From NCBI RefSeq assembly GCF_000729995.1, contig NZ_JNFG01000201.1, forward strand, positions 186,001-250,000: a stretch of 64,000 nucleotides of DNA, read 5' to 3'. The stretch is from Caballeronia sordidicola. Lineage in GTDB: Bacteria > Pseudomonadota > Gammaproteobacteria > Burkholderiales > Burkholderiaceae. A program made the translations under genes and the position numbers. The notes under the pieces are model-generated. The model was given only the letters and a program-made list of their open reading frames with translations, searched no databases and was not told where the DNA came from. Of the stretch, positions 23,521-32,901 are shown one piece after another (positions within the stretch are counted from its first letter, which is position 1; the number at the start of each line of letters is the position of its first letter).

Positions 23521-25812
23521 TCAAGCCGCCATTTTCCGTAGCCGTACAGGAACCGCCTTCGCCGCCGGCACCTTGCTGCGTTTCGCGTGATGCGACACTG
23601 GAATCAGACGATTGCACTCCGGGTAATAGCCCATTACGCAACCGGCGGGGATGTCGAACGCATGCACGCGCAGACCGCCCAGTTCGCGCAGTACCTCGTC
23701 CTTCGCGACCGTGATTGCCGTGACCGCATCGTTTTCAGCGAAACCCAGCCGGGTCATATCGTCCTTGTTCATCAGCAGCACATCACGCGTGCCGTACACG
23801 CCGCGAAAACGGTCATCGAGTCCGTACACGGTCGTATTGAACTGACTGTCACCGCGCGTGGTCATCAGGCGCAGCGTGCGTTCGCCTTCGAAGTCCATAT
23901 CGGGGTCTTCACCAAAACCATCCGGCACAATAAAGTTCGCCTTGCCGGTTTTTGTTTTCCACTCGCGTTTCGCTGCCGGCAACGGCCGATGAAACCCGCC
24001 AGGCTGCGTCATGCGCCGGTTGAAATCCTTGAACTGCTCGGGGTAGGTGCGCTCGATGGCATCACGAACCAGCCCGTAGTCTCCTACCCACGCATCCCAG
24101 TCGACCTTCGAGTTCGGCGGCAGGAGCGCCTTCGCCAGCCCCGCGACAATAGCCGGCTCCGACAGCAAGTGTTCACTCGCCGGCTCAGTTATCCCCTTCG
24201 ATGCGTGAATGCACGCCGTGCTGTCCTCTACGGTCACCGTCTGCTCGCCGCTCGCCTGCCGATCCACCTCGATCCGGCCGATACACGGCAGCAAATACGC
24301 CGCGCGCCCGTGCACGACATGGCTGCGGTTAAGTTTTGTTGCGATCTGCACGGTGAGCGGCAACTGCTTCCACGCGGGGGCCATCACACCGTGATCGGGA
24401 ATGGCGCGCGCGAAGTTGCCGCCGAGTCCGATAAACGCATCGAGATGGCCGTCCCTGACGGCTTCGCACGTATCCACGGTGGTCAAGCCGGTTTCCTGCG
24501 GCGGCTCGAATTGATACAGCTCCTTGAGCTTGTCCATGGGAACGAGCGCAGGTTTTTCGGTGATGCCAACGGTACGCTGGCCCTGCACGTTCGAGTGGCC
24601 GCGAATCGGGCAGATCCCGGCTCCCTTCTTGCCGATATTGCCGCCAAGTAGCATCAGGTTCGTCAGCATCTGTACCGCAAGCACGCCCTCCCGATGCTGC
24701 GTGATGCCCATGCCGTACAAGATGATCACGGCCTTCGCGCGTGCATATTCGGTTGCGGCCGCTTCCAGCGCGGAGCGTGTCAGTGCCGACATCGACTCGA
24801 TCTCTTTCCAGTCCGCGGCACGCATGGCGTCAGCGAAGGCATCGAAACCATGCGTATGTTCGGCGATAAAACCCGCGTCCAGCACGCGCGGTCCGTTGGT
24901 TGCCCGGGCTTTATCGTCGGCTTCTATTAGCGATTTGCAAATGCCCGTGATCGCCGCTATGTCTCCGCCGATCTTCACCTGATGGTATTGCGTGCTGATG
25001 CAAGTTTGCTCGGTCGAGAGCATTTCCTTGGGCGACTGCGGATTCGCAAAGCTCACCAGTCCACGCTCGCGTAACGGATTGAACGTGATGATCTGTGCGT
25101 TGCGTTTTCTCGCTTCTTGCAGCGGATGCAGCATGCGAGGCGCGTTCGTACCGGTGTTGTGGCCGAAGAAAAACAGGCAGTCCGTGTGATCGAAGTCCTC
25201 GAGCGTCACCGTTCCGACCGGCACCCCGATCGTTTCCGGCAACGCCACCGACGTGCTCTCGTGGCACATGTTCGAACTATCCGGCAGGTTGTTGCAACCG
25301 TACAAACGGGCGAGCAGCGCATACATGTAGGACGTTTCCAGCGACGCGCGGCCCGAAGCGTAGAACACCACGCGTTTCGGATCGAAGCCGCGCAGCTTTT
25401 CGCCGATTTCATCGAAGGCTTGCTGCCATGGGATGGGCAGATAGCGATCGGTCGCGGCGTCGTAGCGCATGGGGTGGGTCAGCCGGCCTTGCGACTCGAG
25501 TTCGAAATCACTCCAGGCTTCCAGCGCGGCCAGGGTGTGGTGATCGAAGAACTCGGGTGTCGCGCGTTTGGTCGTGATCTCCCAGGCGGTGGCTTTTGCG
25601 CCGTTTTCGCAGAACTCGAAGAGATGCGGATCGGCCGGTTTAGCCCACGAGCAACTCACGCACGCAAAACCATCCGGCTTGTTCTGCTTGAATAATATCC
25701 GCGTGCCGTTCAGGGCGACGTGCTCCTGCAGAAGTATCGATGAAACGGCTTTGACCGAGCCCCAGCCGCCTGCCGGATGGTCGTATTGCTTGATGCGAGG
25801 TTCTTTGCTCAT
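23521..25812 (-). CDS. FdhF/YdeP-family molybdopterin oxidoreductase
   Basis: A 763-residue molybdopterin-guanine-dinucleotide oxidoreductase of the YdeP group. The N-terminus has FACVSCSWAKP, a reduced cysteine pair rather than the four cysteines of [4Fe-4S] formate dehydrogenases. The Moco-binding core has MCHESTSVALPETIGVPVGT, GHNTGTNAPRMLHP and ICPIRGHSNVQGQRTVG. The C-terminal cap has TTRGDSQFNT and MGYYPECN. E. coli YdeP is linked to acid resistance; the physiological substrate is not known. No accessory fdhD or small subunit lies next to it. Confidence 0.88.
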   Translation of the reverse strand: MSKEPRIKQYDHPAGGWGSVKAVSSILLQEHVALNGTRILFKQNKPDGFACVSCSWAKPADPHLFEFCENGAKATAWEITTKRATPEFFDHHTLAALEAWSDFELESQGRLTHPMRYDAATDRYLPIPWQQAFDEIGEKLRGFDPKRVVFYASGRASLETSYMYALLARLYGCNNLPDSSNMCHESTSVALPETIGVPVGTVTLEDFDHTDCLFFFGHNTGTNAPRMLHPLQEARKRNAQIITFNPLRERGLVSFANPQSPKEMLSTEQTCISTQYHQVKIGGDIAAITGICKSLIEADDKARATNGPRVLDAGFIAEHTHGFDAFADAMRAADWKEIESMSALTRSALEAAATEYARAKAVIILYGMGITQHREGVLAVQMLTNLMLLGGNIGKKGAGICPIRGHSNVQGQRTVGITEKPALVPMDKLKELYQFEPPQETGLTTVDTCEAVRDGHLDAFIGLGGNFARAIPDHGVMAPAWKQLPLTVQIATKLNRSHVVHGRAAYLLPCIGRIEVDRQASGEQTVTVEDSTACIHASKGITEPASEHLLSEPAIVAGLAKALLPPNSKVDWDAWVGDYGLVRDAIERTYPEQFKDFNRRMTQPGGFHRPLPAAKREWKTKTGKANFIVPDGFGEDPDMDFEGERTLRLMTTRGDSQFNTTVYGLDDRFRGVYGTRDVLLMNKDDMTRLGFAENDAVTAITVAKDEVLRELGGLRVHAFDIPAGCVMGYYPECNRLIPVSHHAKRSKVPAAKAVPVRLRKMAA

Positions 25813-25904
25813 GGTTGTGTCGCTCCGCGGGTGAACAGGGGCGAACGACGAAAATGCGTTCGCTGGTGAAGTTCATCCAGCAAAAAACAGACTCGACCGT
25901 CGAG

Positions 25905-25951
25905 CACAAAAATGAAAGCCGCCGGCCCGCGAATGCGGGGCGGAGGCTTTC
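25905..25951 (-). terminator. Intrinsic terminator (leftward)
   Basis: Read on the minus strand, GAAAGCC pairs with GGCTTTC around an inner CCCGC/GCGGG stem with a 4-nt loop, followed by ATTTTTG. It would end the transcript of the membrane-protein gene at 26075. The T-run is the main support. Confidence 0.65.
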
Positions 25952-26074
25952 AGATCTGTTCATACACGGACTTGCGCTGGGGGAACGGCGACTTTTGCGA
26001 TGCCTTGTGCGATGTCCTTCGCGCCGGTTTCGCCGCGGTTTATGCGGCGGTTTCTACGACGGCACGCACGACGA

Positions 26075-26616
26075 TCAGCTTTCTGCCGGTTCCAGACCTT
26101 CAGTTTGCGGTTTGAACGCATCGGCGCGACGGCGAATTTCTTCCGCTTCCACAGTCACGAACGTCCGGTTGTCGGCGGCGAGGGCGTTTTGATACGACAT
26201 GCCTTCCGGTACGCGATGCAGCAGCGCGCGCAGTTCGCCCTGCGTGGTTTGTTCGACGGGTTCGTAGTTGTATAGGCGCAGGGTGAGTTCCGTGCGCTCA
26301 TGCAGCAGGAACAGGCACGCCGCGAACACGGCGACGCCGACCACTTCCTGGGCGCCGAAACTGAAGTCGTTCGGAATGGATGAGAACGGCAGCATGACGA
26401 TGGCGATCACGCCCGCGATGGCCAGTGCGATGGTTGCGTAGAGGAAAAACTGCACGCGGCCGACGATGCGATTCCGTTCCGCCTTGAGTTGCCCGGCGGA
26501 TCTCGAATGAGTGCCGCGTGACCTTGTTTTTGCCGACGTTGCTGAAGTGCTGAAAGCGGAAGGGCGGCCATGGAGTCGGTTGCCTTGAAATCGTCGCCAG
26601 GATTGGCGTTGTCCAC
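26075..26616 (-). pseudogene. Two-TM membrane protein gene with probable frameshift
   Basis: The downstream part encodes a coherent protein: QLKAERNRIVGRVQFFLYAT, two membrane helices (about 26300-26480), and a cytoplasmic tail with LRLYNYEPVEQTTQGELRAL and DNRTFVTVEAEEIRRRADAF. Its own frame runs upstream into Ser/Arg-rich nonsense. The other frame, from a GTG at 26614-26616, gives a plausible N-terminus (MDNANPGDDFKATDS, then QQRRQKQGHAALIRD). Joining ALIR to SAGQLKAERN needs one extra base near 26505. Either the gene carries a 1-bp deletion or the read has an error. Function unknown. Confidence 0.5.
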
Positions 26617-26821
26617 GGGTTAACGCCAAGCTTTCAGGAAAGTTGACTCAGGTTACGTGTTGTTTCAGTTGGGTCCCCAAAATGTTTCGGGCGCTTTTAC
26701 TCGTTAGCCGTTGGGTCAGCTATCGGAGGTCGAGTGCTCGTGTGTAATATTTGCCACATCGGATGCTTACTTTGCAGATAGTTGTAAGCAACCTTCGCGC
26801 AAACAAGGGAGAATAAAATCA

Positions 26822-27241
26822 ATGAAAGTAGGTCAATATAAAGGGAGGCGGATCGCTGTTCTCACGAGAGACGAGCATTGTCCGCCGCATGTGCATCTGG
26901 ACGGGGGCGATTGGTCCGCACGGTTTGAATTTTCGTTTTGGCACAATGGAGTGAGTCTGTTGGATGTAATCCCGGATACAGCCAGGGTGCCTTCTCAAGT
27001 GAAAAGTGACGTTATCGCCATTGTCAAAGGTCGCTTGCCCGTGGCCAGGGAAAGTTGGATGGAAGCTACAAACAACACGTGCCTGGAAAATCAGGCATGG
27101 GACGAAGCAAAACAGTACGTCGTGAAGCCGAATCTGGCGGGAAGGACGCTGGTGAGCATCCAGGCGGGAACGTATGATCCCGCCAAACAGCTGACCGTGT
27201 TGCACTTGGCAGACCGTACGCAAGTAGGGATCAAGTTATGA
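26822..27241 (+). CDS. DUF4160-domain protein
   Basis: A 139-residue protein. The N-terminal half matches DUF4160: GRRIAVLTRDEHCPPHVHLD, then FEFSFWHNGVSLLDV, with the PPHVH signature. The C-terminal half is an added segment. ATG at 26822 with AGGGAG upstream. The next gene starts in an ATGA overlap and is of DUF2442 type. These two families are often paired and suspected to be a toxin-antitoxin-like unit; the activity is unproven. Confidence 0.7.
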   Translation: MKVGQYKGRRIAVLTRDEHCPPHVHLDGGDWSARFEFSFWHNGVSLLDVIPDTARVPSQVKSDVIAIVKGRLPVARESWMEATNNTCLENQAWDEAKQYVVKPNLAGRTLVSIQAGTYDPAKQLTVLHLADRTQVGIKL

Positions 27242-27690
27242 AAATCATCAACGCGCCTGACGAGAAACCTGTCGACCTCGACGAGGGAAGCGAGACGCTT
27301 TTTGTTTTGGAGCGTCGCCCGGCTGGCGCAATGTTCAAGCTCAAAGCTGCGTACGAGACCATCCAGAGCGTATGGCATGGTTCTCATTCCACCGTCCTCC
27401 CAAGCGTTGCGGATGGTGTGAAATATCTTCCGGAACAGGAGGTGATCATGATTCATTTCCCGCGCGGAAAGAGTGTTGTGATCCCAGTGGACCAGATATC
27501 GGAACTGGACAAAGTTCCCGCTGAAGCGCTCTCGGCAATTGCGCTGTCTTTCGCCGGTACGGCGCTCACTTTGGTGGACCACAATATCGACATATCCGTG
27601 CAGGGGCTGCTGAAGTCCTGTCAAGGTAAGGACGGCTCAGGATCGCCGGAAGACCGGCTCAGTGGGAATGCGGCGAAGCGCTTCGGTTGA
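27238..27690 (+). CDS. DUF2442-like partner protein
   Basis: A 150-residue protein, longer than usual DUF2442 proteins. The central part has the DUF2442 pattern VIMIHFPRGKSVVIPVDQ and ends with ALTLVDHNIDISVQGLLKS, like the family's D-x-D-I-S-V-x-G-L-L motif. Translationally coupled to the DUF4160 gene by a 4-nt overlap. The N-terminal 60 residues are not recognised. Confidence 0.6.
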   Translation: MKIINAPDEKPVDLDEGSETLFVLERRPAGAMFKLKAAYETIQSVWHGSHSTVLPSVADGVKYLPEQEVIMIHFPRGKSVVIPVDQISELDKVPAEALSAIALSFAGTALTLVDHNIDISVQGLLKSCQGKDGSGSPEDRLSGNAAKRFG

Positions 27691-27775
27691 GCCCGAAGCC
27701 TGTGAACCCCGCCGCCGGCATTAGCCACGCAGTAAAAAGTCCAATCCGAATGCCTCCATGCTGGTCAGGTTCCAG

Positions 27776-27898
27776 TTAAGGGCCGCCAACAAATTTCTTG
27801 ATCAGATGGCCAATTGAGCCGTCCGATGTGTTTTTCTGTGAAACGTCCTTCTTGATAAACATGCGAAGCCGACTAACTCGCTGCTTCGTTTTCCGCAT
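27776..27898 (-). CDS. Candidate small basic protein (40 aa)
   Basis: The frame runs from ATG 27896-27898 to TAA 27776-27778. On its strand, GGAGGCAGGAGT precedes the ATG by about 8 nt, an unusually strong ribosome site. The product is lysine/arginine-rich (MRKTKQRVSRLRMFIKKDVS then a polar part and IKKFVGGP). No family recognised. The rest of the 402-bp gap 27691-28092 shows only a repeated 12-mer GCCGGACGCCGG. Confidence 0.35.
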   Translation of the reverse strand: MRKTKQRVSRLRMFIKKDVSQKNTSDGSIGHLIKKFVGGP

Positions 27899-28092
27899 GC
27901 GTGTTTACTCCTGCCTCCTTACGCCGTCCAAGTATTGTCCGTAGGTCAGCTGACAGCTCCAATGATCGCCCGTCCACATTTCGCCGGACGCCGGCAGGGA
28001 TCTTTCAATTCGCTAGGAATAGCCATTGCTGTGTCCATTGGCAAACGTGTCCGGGCAAGCCGGACGCCGGAAATGCGAATGGAGAGAACAAC

Positions 28093-28788
28093 ATGCTTGG
28101 CATCATCATTCCCGCTCATGACGAAGCGGCACATATCGGGGCGTGCGTAAGCGCGGCAAAGCGCGCGTCGAATCACCATGAATTGCTGGGGGAGGAGGTG
28201 CGCGTGATCGTAGTCGTCGATCATTGCACCGACGATACCTCCGCCATCGCTGCTTCCCTGGGCGCGGACGTGCTCAGCGTGAGCGCGCGCAATGTGGGCG
28301 TGGCGCGGGCAGAGGGGGCGCGCTACGCGTTGTCGCTGGGCGCGCGCTGGCTGGCGTTCACCGATGCAGACAGTGTTGTCGCCGATGACTGGCTGGTCCG
28401 GCAACTCGATTGTCGCGCCGATGCCGTATGCGGCGTGATCGCCGTCCACGATTGGTCACCGCATCTGGCGGCTGTGCGGGAGCATTTCGCGCGCACTTAT
28501 ACCGATGCCGACGGTCATCGGCATATTCATGGAGCGAACATGGGGGTATCGGCGCAGGCTTATAGGCGGGTGGGCGGCTTCGCGCCGCTTGAGCACAGCG
28601 AGGATGTGGCGCTGGTGCAGGCGTTGATTGCGGACGGGGCATCGATTGCGTGGAGCGCCATGCCGAGGGTGGTCACGAGCGCGCGCACGGATTTCCGCGC
28701 GCTGAAGGGGTTTGGTGCGACGCTGGTGGATGTAAGTCGCCGATGTTTTTTGACGAAGGCAGACGAGGACGGGGCGTTGGCGGCTTGA
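28093..28788 (+). CDS. Family 2 glycosyltransferase
   Basis: A 231-residue GT-A fold glycosyltransferase. Motifs: MLGIIIPAHDEAAHIGACV at the N-terminus, VVDHCTDDT, the DxD-type FTDADS at about residue 99, and GANMGVSAQAYRRVGGF followed by HSEDVAL in the acceptor part. ATG follows GGAGAGAACAAC; the upstream extension in frame is not protein-like. No membrane helices. Donor and acceptor unknown, and no polysaccharide genes lie beside it. Confidence 0.82.
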   Translation: MLGIIIPAHDEAAHIGACVSAAKRASNHHELLGEEVRVIVVVDHCTDDTSAIAASLGADVLSVSARNVGVARAEGARYALSLGARWLAFTDADSVVADDWLVRQLDCRADAVCGVIAVHDWSPHLAAVREHFARTYTDADGHRHIHGANMGVSAQAYRRVGGFAPLEHSEDVALVQALIADGASIAWSAMPRVVTSARTDFRALKGFGATLVDVSRRCFLTKADEDGALAA

Positions 28789-28962
28789 GGGGTTGGCTAA
28801 GTACTTGTCGTGCTTTGGAATCTGGAACTGGGATGTCCTCGGGCGATCTGGACCTAGATGCGCGTGAATGTGGCTTTGCAGCGGCTATTAAATAGGGCTA
28901 TTAGAAGGTCTTCTTGAAGATCATTTCGCCGGAGACGATCATGGAATCGGCAGCAGGACATC

Positions 28963-29550
28963 TCAACGGGAAGGCAAATCCCCCGGCAAATCCACATCGC
29001 GAAGAATATTCGCATCTTCGACATCGATGCGCTCCACCACCTCCGACATAAACAGCGCCCGCGCGCCGGCGTCGCCGTCAAGCGCGCTGAGCGCCTCCCG
29101 ATGCATGGCGCCGAACCCCGCCGGATGCCCCCTTTGTCCGCGATAAAACGGCGCAACAATCGACGCGCCCGCGTCCAGCGATCGCGCCACCGCCTCGACC
29201 GTTCCCGGCTCGATCCATGGCATATCGCCCAGCGTCACCAGCCAGCCCTCCGCGTCCTGCGTTGCGCGAACTGCAGCGGCAAGCGTCGCGCCCATGCCGC
29301 GCTCGGCATCGATGGAAAACATGACGTCGCAGCCCGCTTCGTTCAACACCTCCGCCAACTTCTCCGACCCCGGCCGCACTACGGCCACTACCCGCGAAAC
29401 CGCCGACAGCAACCGCCGGGCGGACTGGAACGCCACGGGCGTGCCGTCGGGGAGCGTGGCGAGCAATTTGTTATGAAGACCGCTTGGATCAAAACGGGAA
29501 CCGTAGCCGGCTGCAAGCAGAATGCCGGTCGCACTCGACGAATAACTCAT
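28963..29550 (-). CDS. Molybdenum cofactor cytidylyltransferase (MocA-like)
   Basis: A 195-residue nucleotidyltransferase. The N-terminal GILLAAGYGSRF and the GDMPWIEPG segment mark the MobA-like NTP-transferase fold. Members next to xanthine-dehydrogenase-type genes make molybdopterin cytosine dinucleotide from Moco and CTP. The paoABC operon directly upstream needs exactly this cofactor. A terminator-like hairpin separates the two, so expression may be lower or independent. ATG at 29548-29550 with GGGAAG upstream. Confidence 0.82.
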   Translation of the reverse strand: MSYSSSATGILLAAGYGSRFDPSGLHNKLLATLPDGTPVAFQSARRLLSAVSRVVAVVRPGSEKLAEVLNEAGCDVMFSIDAERGMGATLAAAVRATQDAEGWLVTLGDMPWIEPGTVEAVARSLDAGASIVAPFYRGQRGHPAGFGAMHREALSALDGDAGARALFMSEVVERIDVEDANILRDVDLPGDLPSR

Positions 29551-29624
29551 GGCCGGCTTCCCGATGTTAATAGTAAGAGCGGTCGATTTTGACAAGCCGA
29601 ATGCTGCGCCGCAAGCACGAAAAT

Positions 29625-29664
29625 AAACCGTGCGGCATGCACCGGACGTGCAGCCGCGCGGTTT
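29625..29664. terminator. Bidirectional hairpin between paoC and mocA-like gene
   Basis: AAACCG-GCGGC-GCAC arms pair with GTGC-GCCGC-CGGTTT with single-base bulges. On the minus strand it is followed by TTTATTTT, as expected for the paoABC terminator. Confidence 0.6.
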
Positions 29665-29677
29665 TCCCGGTGAAACG

Positions 29678-31906
29678 TCAGACCGTAGTTTTCCGCATCA
29701 CCTTGTCGAGCGTGATTGGTAAATCGCGTACCCGCACGCCGGTCGCGTGATACACGGCATTCGCAATGGATCCGGCTACCCCCGTAATGCCGATTTCGCC
29801 AATCCCCCGCGCGCCCAGCGAGTTGATATGCGGATCAGGTTTTCCCAGCAAGGTGATGTCGAGCAAACCGATATCGGCGTTCACCGGCACGTGATATTCG
29901 GCCAAGTTGGCGTTGGTGTAGCGGCCATAGCGTGTATCGAGTTCGCTCTTCTCGGTCAACGCCGAACCGATGCCCCACACGAGGCCACCCATCAACTGGC
30001 TATGAGCCGTCTTTTCGTTGAGCAGGCTGCCGACGTCATACACCCCTACAATGCGCGGCACGCGGATCGTGCCGAGATCGGCATCGATGTGCACTTCCGT
30101 GAACACCGCACCGAACGAGTGAAACGCGAACTGCTGTTTCTCATCGCCGGGCTTGGCGGTCGCCATCGCTTCGATCGGCTTGCCGCCGTTGCGTGCAATT
30201 ACCGCGGCAGCCGGATCGCGCTTCGATGGATCAGCGCGGCTGATGACCCAGCCGTTATTGACGGTGACATCGTCGATGGAACCCCCGCTTAGCGGTGACC
30301 CCGGATCCGCTAAAGCCATCGCAATCAACTTGGCGCGTGCCTGCGACGCCGCCTCGCGCACCGCAGGCGACACGCTCGCCACCGACTGCGAACCTCCTGA
30401 CACGGGCGCATGCGGCAACGACGAATCGCCGAGTGCGAAGTCGACCTTGTCTACCGGGAAACCTAATGCATCGGCGGCCACTTGCGTCATCACGGTATAA
30501 GTGCCGGTGCCGAGATCCTGCGTGCCCGATGCGGCCATCGCCGTCCCGTCCGGCAAGATGCGCGCAATCGCGGATGCCTCGCTGCGGTTCGCCGGATACG
30601 TTGCCGTCGCCATGCCGAAACCGATCAGCGTATTGCCGTCGCGCATGGAACGCGGCTTGGGATGGCGCCGCGACCAGCCGAATTTATCGGCGCCAATTTG
30701 ATAGCACTCGCGCAACGACTTCTCCGACCACGGTTTCTTTTCCTGCGGCTCCATCTCGGCATAGTTCTTCAACCGGAATGCGAGCGGGTCCATGTTCAAC
30801 TCGTAAGCCATTTCGTCCATCGCTGATTCGAGCGCAAACGAGCCGCTCGTTTCGCCAGGCGCGCGCATGAACGTCGGTGTGCCGACATCAAGTTTCACCA
30901 GCTTGTGCGTGGTCGCCTGGTTCGGCACGGCATACAGCATGCGCGTGACGATAGCCGAGGATTCGTTCCAGTCCTCGAACGTCGACGTGGTCGAGATCAC
31001 GTCATGACGCATGCCGGTAAGCGTGCCGTCATCGCGGGCCGAAATCTGGATGTGCTGATCCGTGAACGGCCGGTTGCCAACCATGCCGAACATTTGCGGA
31101 CGCTCCAGCACGAGCCGAACCGGCCGGCCGGTTTGTTTCGCGGCCATGGCTGCGAGCACGACATGCGACCACGCCGAGCCCTTGCATCCAAAACCACCGC
31201 CGACAAACGGGCAGAGTACGCGCACATTCTCTTCCTTGATACCGAGCGTTTTCGCCACCGCGCCGCGTGCGCCGGAGACGCCTTGCGTGGCGTCATAGAG
31301 GGTGAGGTTTGGGCCGTCCCAGCGAGCCAACGTGGCGTGCGGCTCCATCGGGTTATGGTGTTCGTTCGGCGTCGTGTAGACAGCGTCGAGGCGGGTAGGT
31401 CCCTGACGCAGGCCGGCAGCTACATCGCCGCGCTGCGTGTTGATAGGCCGGCCCATCATTTTTTCCGGCTGGTAGGCAGTGCCTTTCGCACGCTGATAGT
31501 CCGCGTTCGGCATCGCGGCTTCATAGCGAATCGATGCCTGGAGCTTGCGCGCGCCATCGGTTGCGCGCTCCAGCGTATCGGCAACGACCACTGCTACCGG
31601 CTCGTTGCTGTAGCGCACTTCGTCGGTTTGCAGCAGCGACAATCTGCGCACGGCCGGCGGCTCGGCATTCGGTTTGCCGCCATTGGGCAGGCGCATTGCG
31701 GTTTCGTGCGTCATCACGAGCAGCACGCCGGGCATGGCTTGTATGCGCGCGGTATCCATTGAAGAGACCCTGCCATGGGCGATCGTGCTCGTCACCAGCA
31801 CCGCATGCGCGAGCTTTGCTTCGGGGTTATCGGCGGAATATCTCGCCTGGCCCGTGACCTTCAGAAGACCGTCGGTGCGGTCGAGCGGTTGTCCAAGAAC
31901 ACTCAT
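29678..31906 (-). CDS. paoC: Periplasmic aldehyde oxidoreductase, molybdenum-binding subunit (PaoC)
   Basis: A 742-residue xanthine-dehydrogenase-family large subunit binding Moco (MCD). Segments: N-terminal GQPLDRTDGLLKVTGQARYS, CPFVGGGFGCKG, RAPGETSGSFALESAMDEMA and the C-terminal GARGIGEIGITG with the catalytic Glu. With PaoA and PaoB it oxidises aromatic and other aldehydes to acids in the periplasm. Starts in a 4-nt overlap (ATGA) with paoB. No signal peptide of its own; it would be carried by PaoA's Tat signal. Confidence 0.92.
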   Translation of the reverse strand: MSVLGQPLDRTDGLLKVTGQARYSADNPEAKLAHAVLVTSTIAHGRVSSMDTARIQAMPGVLLVMTHETAMRLPNGGKPNAEPPAVRRLSLLQTDEVRYSNEPVAVVVADTLERATDGARKLQASIRYEAAMPNADYQRAKGTAYQPEKMMGRPINTQRGDVAAGLRQGPTRLDAVYTTPNEHHNPMEPHATLARWDGPNLTLYDATQGVSGARGAVAKTLGIKEENVRVLCPFVGGGFGCKGSAWSHVVLAAMAAKQTGRPVRLVLERPQMFGMVGNRPFTDQHIQISARDDGTLTGMRHDVISTTSTFEDWNESSAIVTRMLYAVPNQATTHKLVKLDVGTPTFMRAPGETSGSFALESAMDEMAYELNMDPLAFRLKNYAEMEPQEKKPWSEKSLRECYQIGADKFGWSRRHPKPRSMRDGNTLIGFGMATATYPANRSEASAIARILPDGTAMAASGTQDLGTGTYTVMTQVAADALGFPVDKVDFALGDSSLPHAPVSGGSQSVASVSPAVREAASQARAKLIAMALADPGSPLSGGSIDDVTVNNGWVISRADPSKRDPAAAVIARNGGKPIEAMATAKPGDEKQQFAFHSFGAVFTEVHIDADLGTIRVPRIVGVYDVGSLLNEKTAHSQLMGGLVWGIGSALTEKSELDTRYGRYTNANLAEYHVPVNADIGLLDITLLGKPDPHINSLGARGIGEIGITGVAGSIANAVYHATGVRVRDLPITLDKVMRKTTV

Positions 31907-32892
31907 GCCACACCTCCTGCAGTCGACACCGCGCGGATAATCGCGCGCTGCGCCAGTTCGATCTTGAAGCCATTGTCGCGATAACTCCGCGCGTCGCGAA
32001 CGGCAAGCGCCGCGGCGCTACGCAACGTGTCGCGTGACAATGGCTGGCCAGTGAGCGCTTGCTCGGTCGCCGTGGCTCGCCACGGTTTGTGCGCGACGCC
32101 GCCTAGCGCGATACGCGCTGTCCTCACGGTGTTGCCGTCCATCTGCAATGCGGCGGCCACCGACACAAGCGCGAACGCGTAACTCGCGCGGTCACGTACC
32201 TTCAGGTAATGCGAGTGCTGCGCGAAGAGCGGGGGCGGTAGGTCGACAGACGTGATCAGTTCAGCGGGTTGCAGCGTGGTATCGACTTCAGGATGATCGC
32301 CGGCCAAACGATGAAACTCAGCGAACGCAATCGTTCGTTCCCCCTGGGGACCGTTCACGCGCACCACGGCATCGAGTGCTGCGAGCGCCACGCTCATATC
32401 CGATGGGTTCGTCGCGATGCATTGCGCGCTCGCACCCAAAATTGCGTGAATACGGCTGTTGCCTTCTATCGCCGCACAGCCGCTTCCGGGCGTGCGTTTG
32501 TTGCATTGGGGAAAGCCGGTGTCATAGAAGTAATAACAGCGCGTGCGTTGCATCAGGTTACCGCCGACGGTGGCCATGTTGCGCAACTGCGCCGATGCTC
32601 CCGCGAGGAACGCCTGCGACAGCAGCGGATAACGTTCGCGAATCCATGCATGATTCGCGGCGTCGCTGTTGCGAACCAGCGCACCGATCCGCAGGCCGCC
32701 GTCGGGCAGTTCGCTCACCGTGTTCAAGCCGGCTATATGCGTGATGTCGACGAGCTTCACCGGCTTAGCGACACCGCCTTTCATGAGGTCGAGCAGATTC
32801 GTTCCGCCGCCGATAAACGCGACACCCGGCTGCTGCGCTGCCTTGATCGCCGCGGCAACATCGCTGGCGCGTTCGTAGGAAATGGCATCCAT
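31903..32892 (-). CDS. paoB: Aldehyde oxidoreductase FAD subunit (PaoB)
   Basis: A 329-residue FAD-binding subunit of the CO-dehydrogenase M/xanthine-dehydrogenase type. FAD motifs: FIGGGTNLLDLMK and ATVGGNLMQRTRC. The insert with C-YYFYDTGFPQ-C-NKR-…-GSGC supplies cysteines for the extra [4Fe-4S] cluster typical of PaoB. Starts 9 nt after paoA and overlaps paoC. Transfers electrons from the FeS subunit to the acceptor. Confidence 0.92.
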   Translation of the reverse strand: MDAISYERASDVAAAIKAAQQPGVAFIGGGTNLLDLMKGGVAKPVKLVDITHIAGLNTVSELPDGGLRIGALVRNSDAANHAWIRERYPLLSQAFLAGASAQLRNMATVGGNLMQRTRCYYFYDTGFPQCNKRTPGSGCAAIEGNSRIHAILGASAQCIATNPSDMSVALAALDAVVRVNGPQGERTIAFAEFHRLAGDHPEVDTTLQPAELITSVDLPPPLFAQHSHYLKVRDRASYAFALVSVAAALQMDGNTVRTARIALGGVAHKPWRATATEQALTGQPLSRDTLRSAAALAVRDARSYRDNGFKIELAQRAIIRAVSTAGGVA

Positions 32893-32901
32893 GTTGCGCT
32901 C

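Noticed and set aside
23587..24651. 354-codon plus-strand frame
   Set aside because: Antisense to the YdeP-type gene, whose motifs are clear.
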